Below, piece after piece: positions 63,565 to 64,000 of a DNA stretch of 64,000 bases. The translations under genes were made by a program, and so were the position numbers. Positions within the stretch are counted from its first letter, which is position 1. The number at the start of each line of letters is the position of its first letter. The notes beneath the pieces were generated by a model, which did no database searches, had not been told where the DNA came from, and saw nothing but the letters and a program-made list of their open reading frames with translations. The DNA is from Nakamurella antarctica (GTDB taxonomy: Bacteria > Actinomycetota > Actinomycetes > Mycobacteriales > Nakamurellaceae): positions 620,001 to 684,000 of the forward strand of contig NZ_CP034170.1 of NCBI RefSeq assembly GCF_003860405.1. Direction: 5' to 3'.

Positions 63565-64000
63565 ATGACGCAGGGCTGGAACGGCGGCACCCAGGACCCG
63601 AAGATTGGGCATACCGATGCGGCCTCCCCGACCATGGGTGGGGAAGGGCCGCAACGGGGGTACCCCCACATGGGAGTGCCAGCGGGGAATTCACCGCATG
63701 GTGGCCACTCACCAACCGGATACCCTCAGCAGGTATCTGCCCAACCGGGGACAGAGCAGCACCCTTATGCCCAGCCCGGGTATGCCCAGCCCGGGTATGC
63801 CCAGCCCGGGTATGCCCAGCCCGGGTATGCCCAGCCCGGTTATGCTCCCGGGTATCAACAGGCGGGGTATTTGCACGCTGCTTACGGACAGCAGTATTCG
63901 CCCCTTCCGCCCGAGGCCAGGAAGCCAGGTGTGGTCAACGGCGCCGCGGTGCTCGCTTTTGTTCAGGCTGGAATCATCATCGTTGCTGGAATCGTCGCAG
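63565..64000 (+). CDS. Repeat-rich membrane protein, N-terminal part (cut by window edge)
   Basis: At least 145 residues before the window ends. The soluble N terminus is Gly/Pro/Gln-rich with five 5-residue YAQPG repeats encoded by exact 15-base units at 63766-63840. A hydrophobic segment (VLAFVQAGIIIVAGIVA) begins near residue 129 and runs to the edge. AGGGAGG lies just upstream of ATG 63565. It resembles in outline the repeat membrane protein at 34578-35512. Function unknown. Confidence 0.75.
   Translation, partial: MTQGWNGGTQDPKIGHTDAASPTMGGEGPQRGYPHMGVPAGNSPHGGHSPTGYPQQVSAQPGTEQHPYAQPGYAQPGYAQPGYAQPGYAQPGYAPGYQQAGYLHAAYGQQYSPLPPEARKPGVVNGAAVLAFVQAGIIIVAGIVA
63766..63840 (+). repeat. Five 15-base tandem units encoding YAQPG
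   Basis: Five consecutive copies of TATGCCCAGCCCGG(G/T) in frame, each coding for YAQPG. Units are identical except for the last base of the final copy. Confidence 0.92.

Overview
The window reads as ordinary chromosome from a GC-rich actinobacterium (Actinomycetota). The support is gene content: an F420-type luciferase-like oxidoreductase, an XPB-type helicase with its Ssl2-like partner, SepH, DUF3027, DUF3263, DUF2530, a DUF2771 lipoprotein, frequent GTG starts, 4-bp ATGA gene overlaps and a few apparently leaderless genes. From memory, the order XPB / Ssl2-like / small ORF / moaC-mog-moaE / moaD-moaA / cold-shock protein / DUF2771 / MFS / DUF3027 / DUF2530 / MarR / RNA methyltransferase / membrane protein / SepH / serC follows Mycobacterium tuberculosis Rv0861c-Rv0884c, with insertions. 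I cannot name a genus. No rRNA, tRNA, CRISPR array, transposase, phage gene or origin is visible.

Layout. 1-8.0 kb: an amine-utilisation locus with an aldehyde dehydrogenase (cut by the left edge), a glutamine-synthetase-like gamma-glutamylamide synthetase, an APC permease, a choline-kinase-like phosphotransferase, a divergent FAD/GcvT amine dehydrogenase and a HutC-type GntR regulator. A GGTCTAGACC palindrome sits in the divergent promoter. 8.2-11.6 kb: a repeat-rich membrane protein, a DUF3263 protein and the phosphatidylethanolamine pair pssA-psd. 11.9-19.0 kb: cyanophycinase and cyanophycin synthetase, then a reverse-strand operon of a CphA-related Mur ligase that lacks the ATP-grasp domain, a DUF6457 protein and moeA. 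19.2-21.2 kb: two CIRCE operators and a groEL without groES. 21.3-27.6 kb: a reverse-strand operon of XPB helicase, an acidic unknown protein, a short UvrA-like ATPase and a lipoprotein. 27.8-37.7 kb: an LppU-like membrane protein, the Ssl2-like partner, a malic enzyme coupled to moaC, mog, moaE, a frameshifted repeat membrane protein, moaD, moaA and a YjbR-like protein. 37.7-49.6 kb: a luciferase-like oxidoreductase, an HTH-TOBE protein, a HAD phosphatase, a cold-shock protein, a DUF2771 lipoprotein, a large MFS protein, DUF3027, a 1010-residue sacsin-like ATPase, a nitronate monooxygenase and DUF2530. 49.7-64 kb: MarR, an RNA methyltransferase, a DUF2537-like protein, a heterodimeric ABC exporter, SepH, an S9 peptidase, serC, a DUF3516 helicase, pdxH and a repeat-rich membrane protein cut by the right edge.

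Themes. Molybdenum cofactor synthesis is encoded almost completely (moeA, moaC, mog, moaE, moaD, moaA, plus a possible TOBE-type sensor). Nitrogen handling links the amine locus with the cyanophycin genes. Short tandem duplications recur at or just after stop codons. The least explained items are the XPB/acidic/UvrA-like operon, the Mur ligase with the CphA N domain but no ATP-grasp, the sacsin-like giant and the stop-codon repeats.
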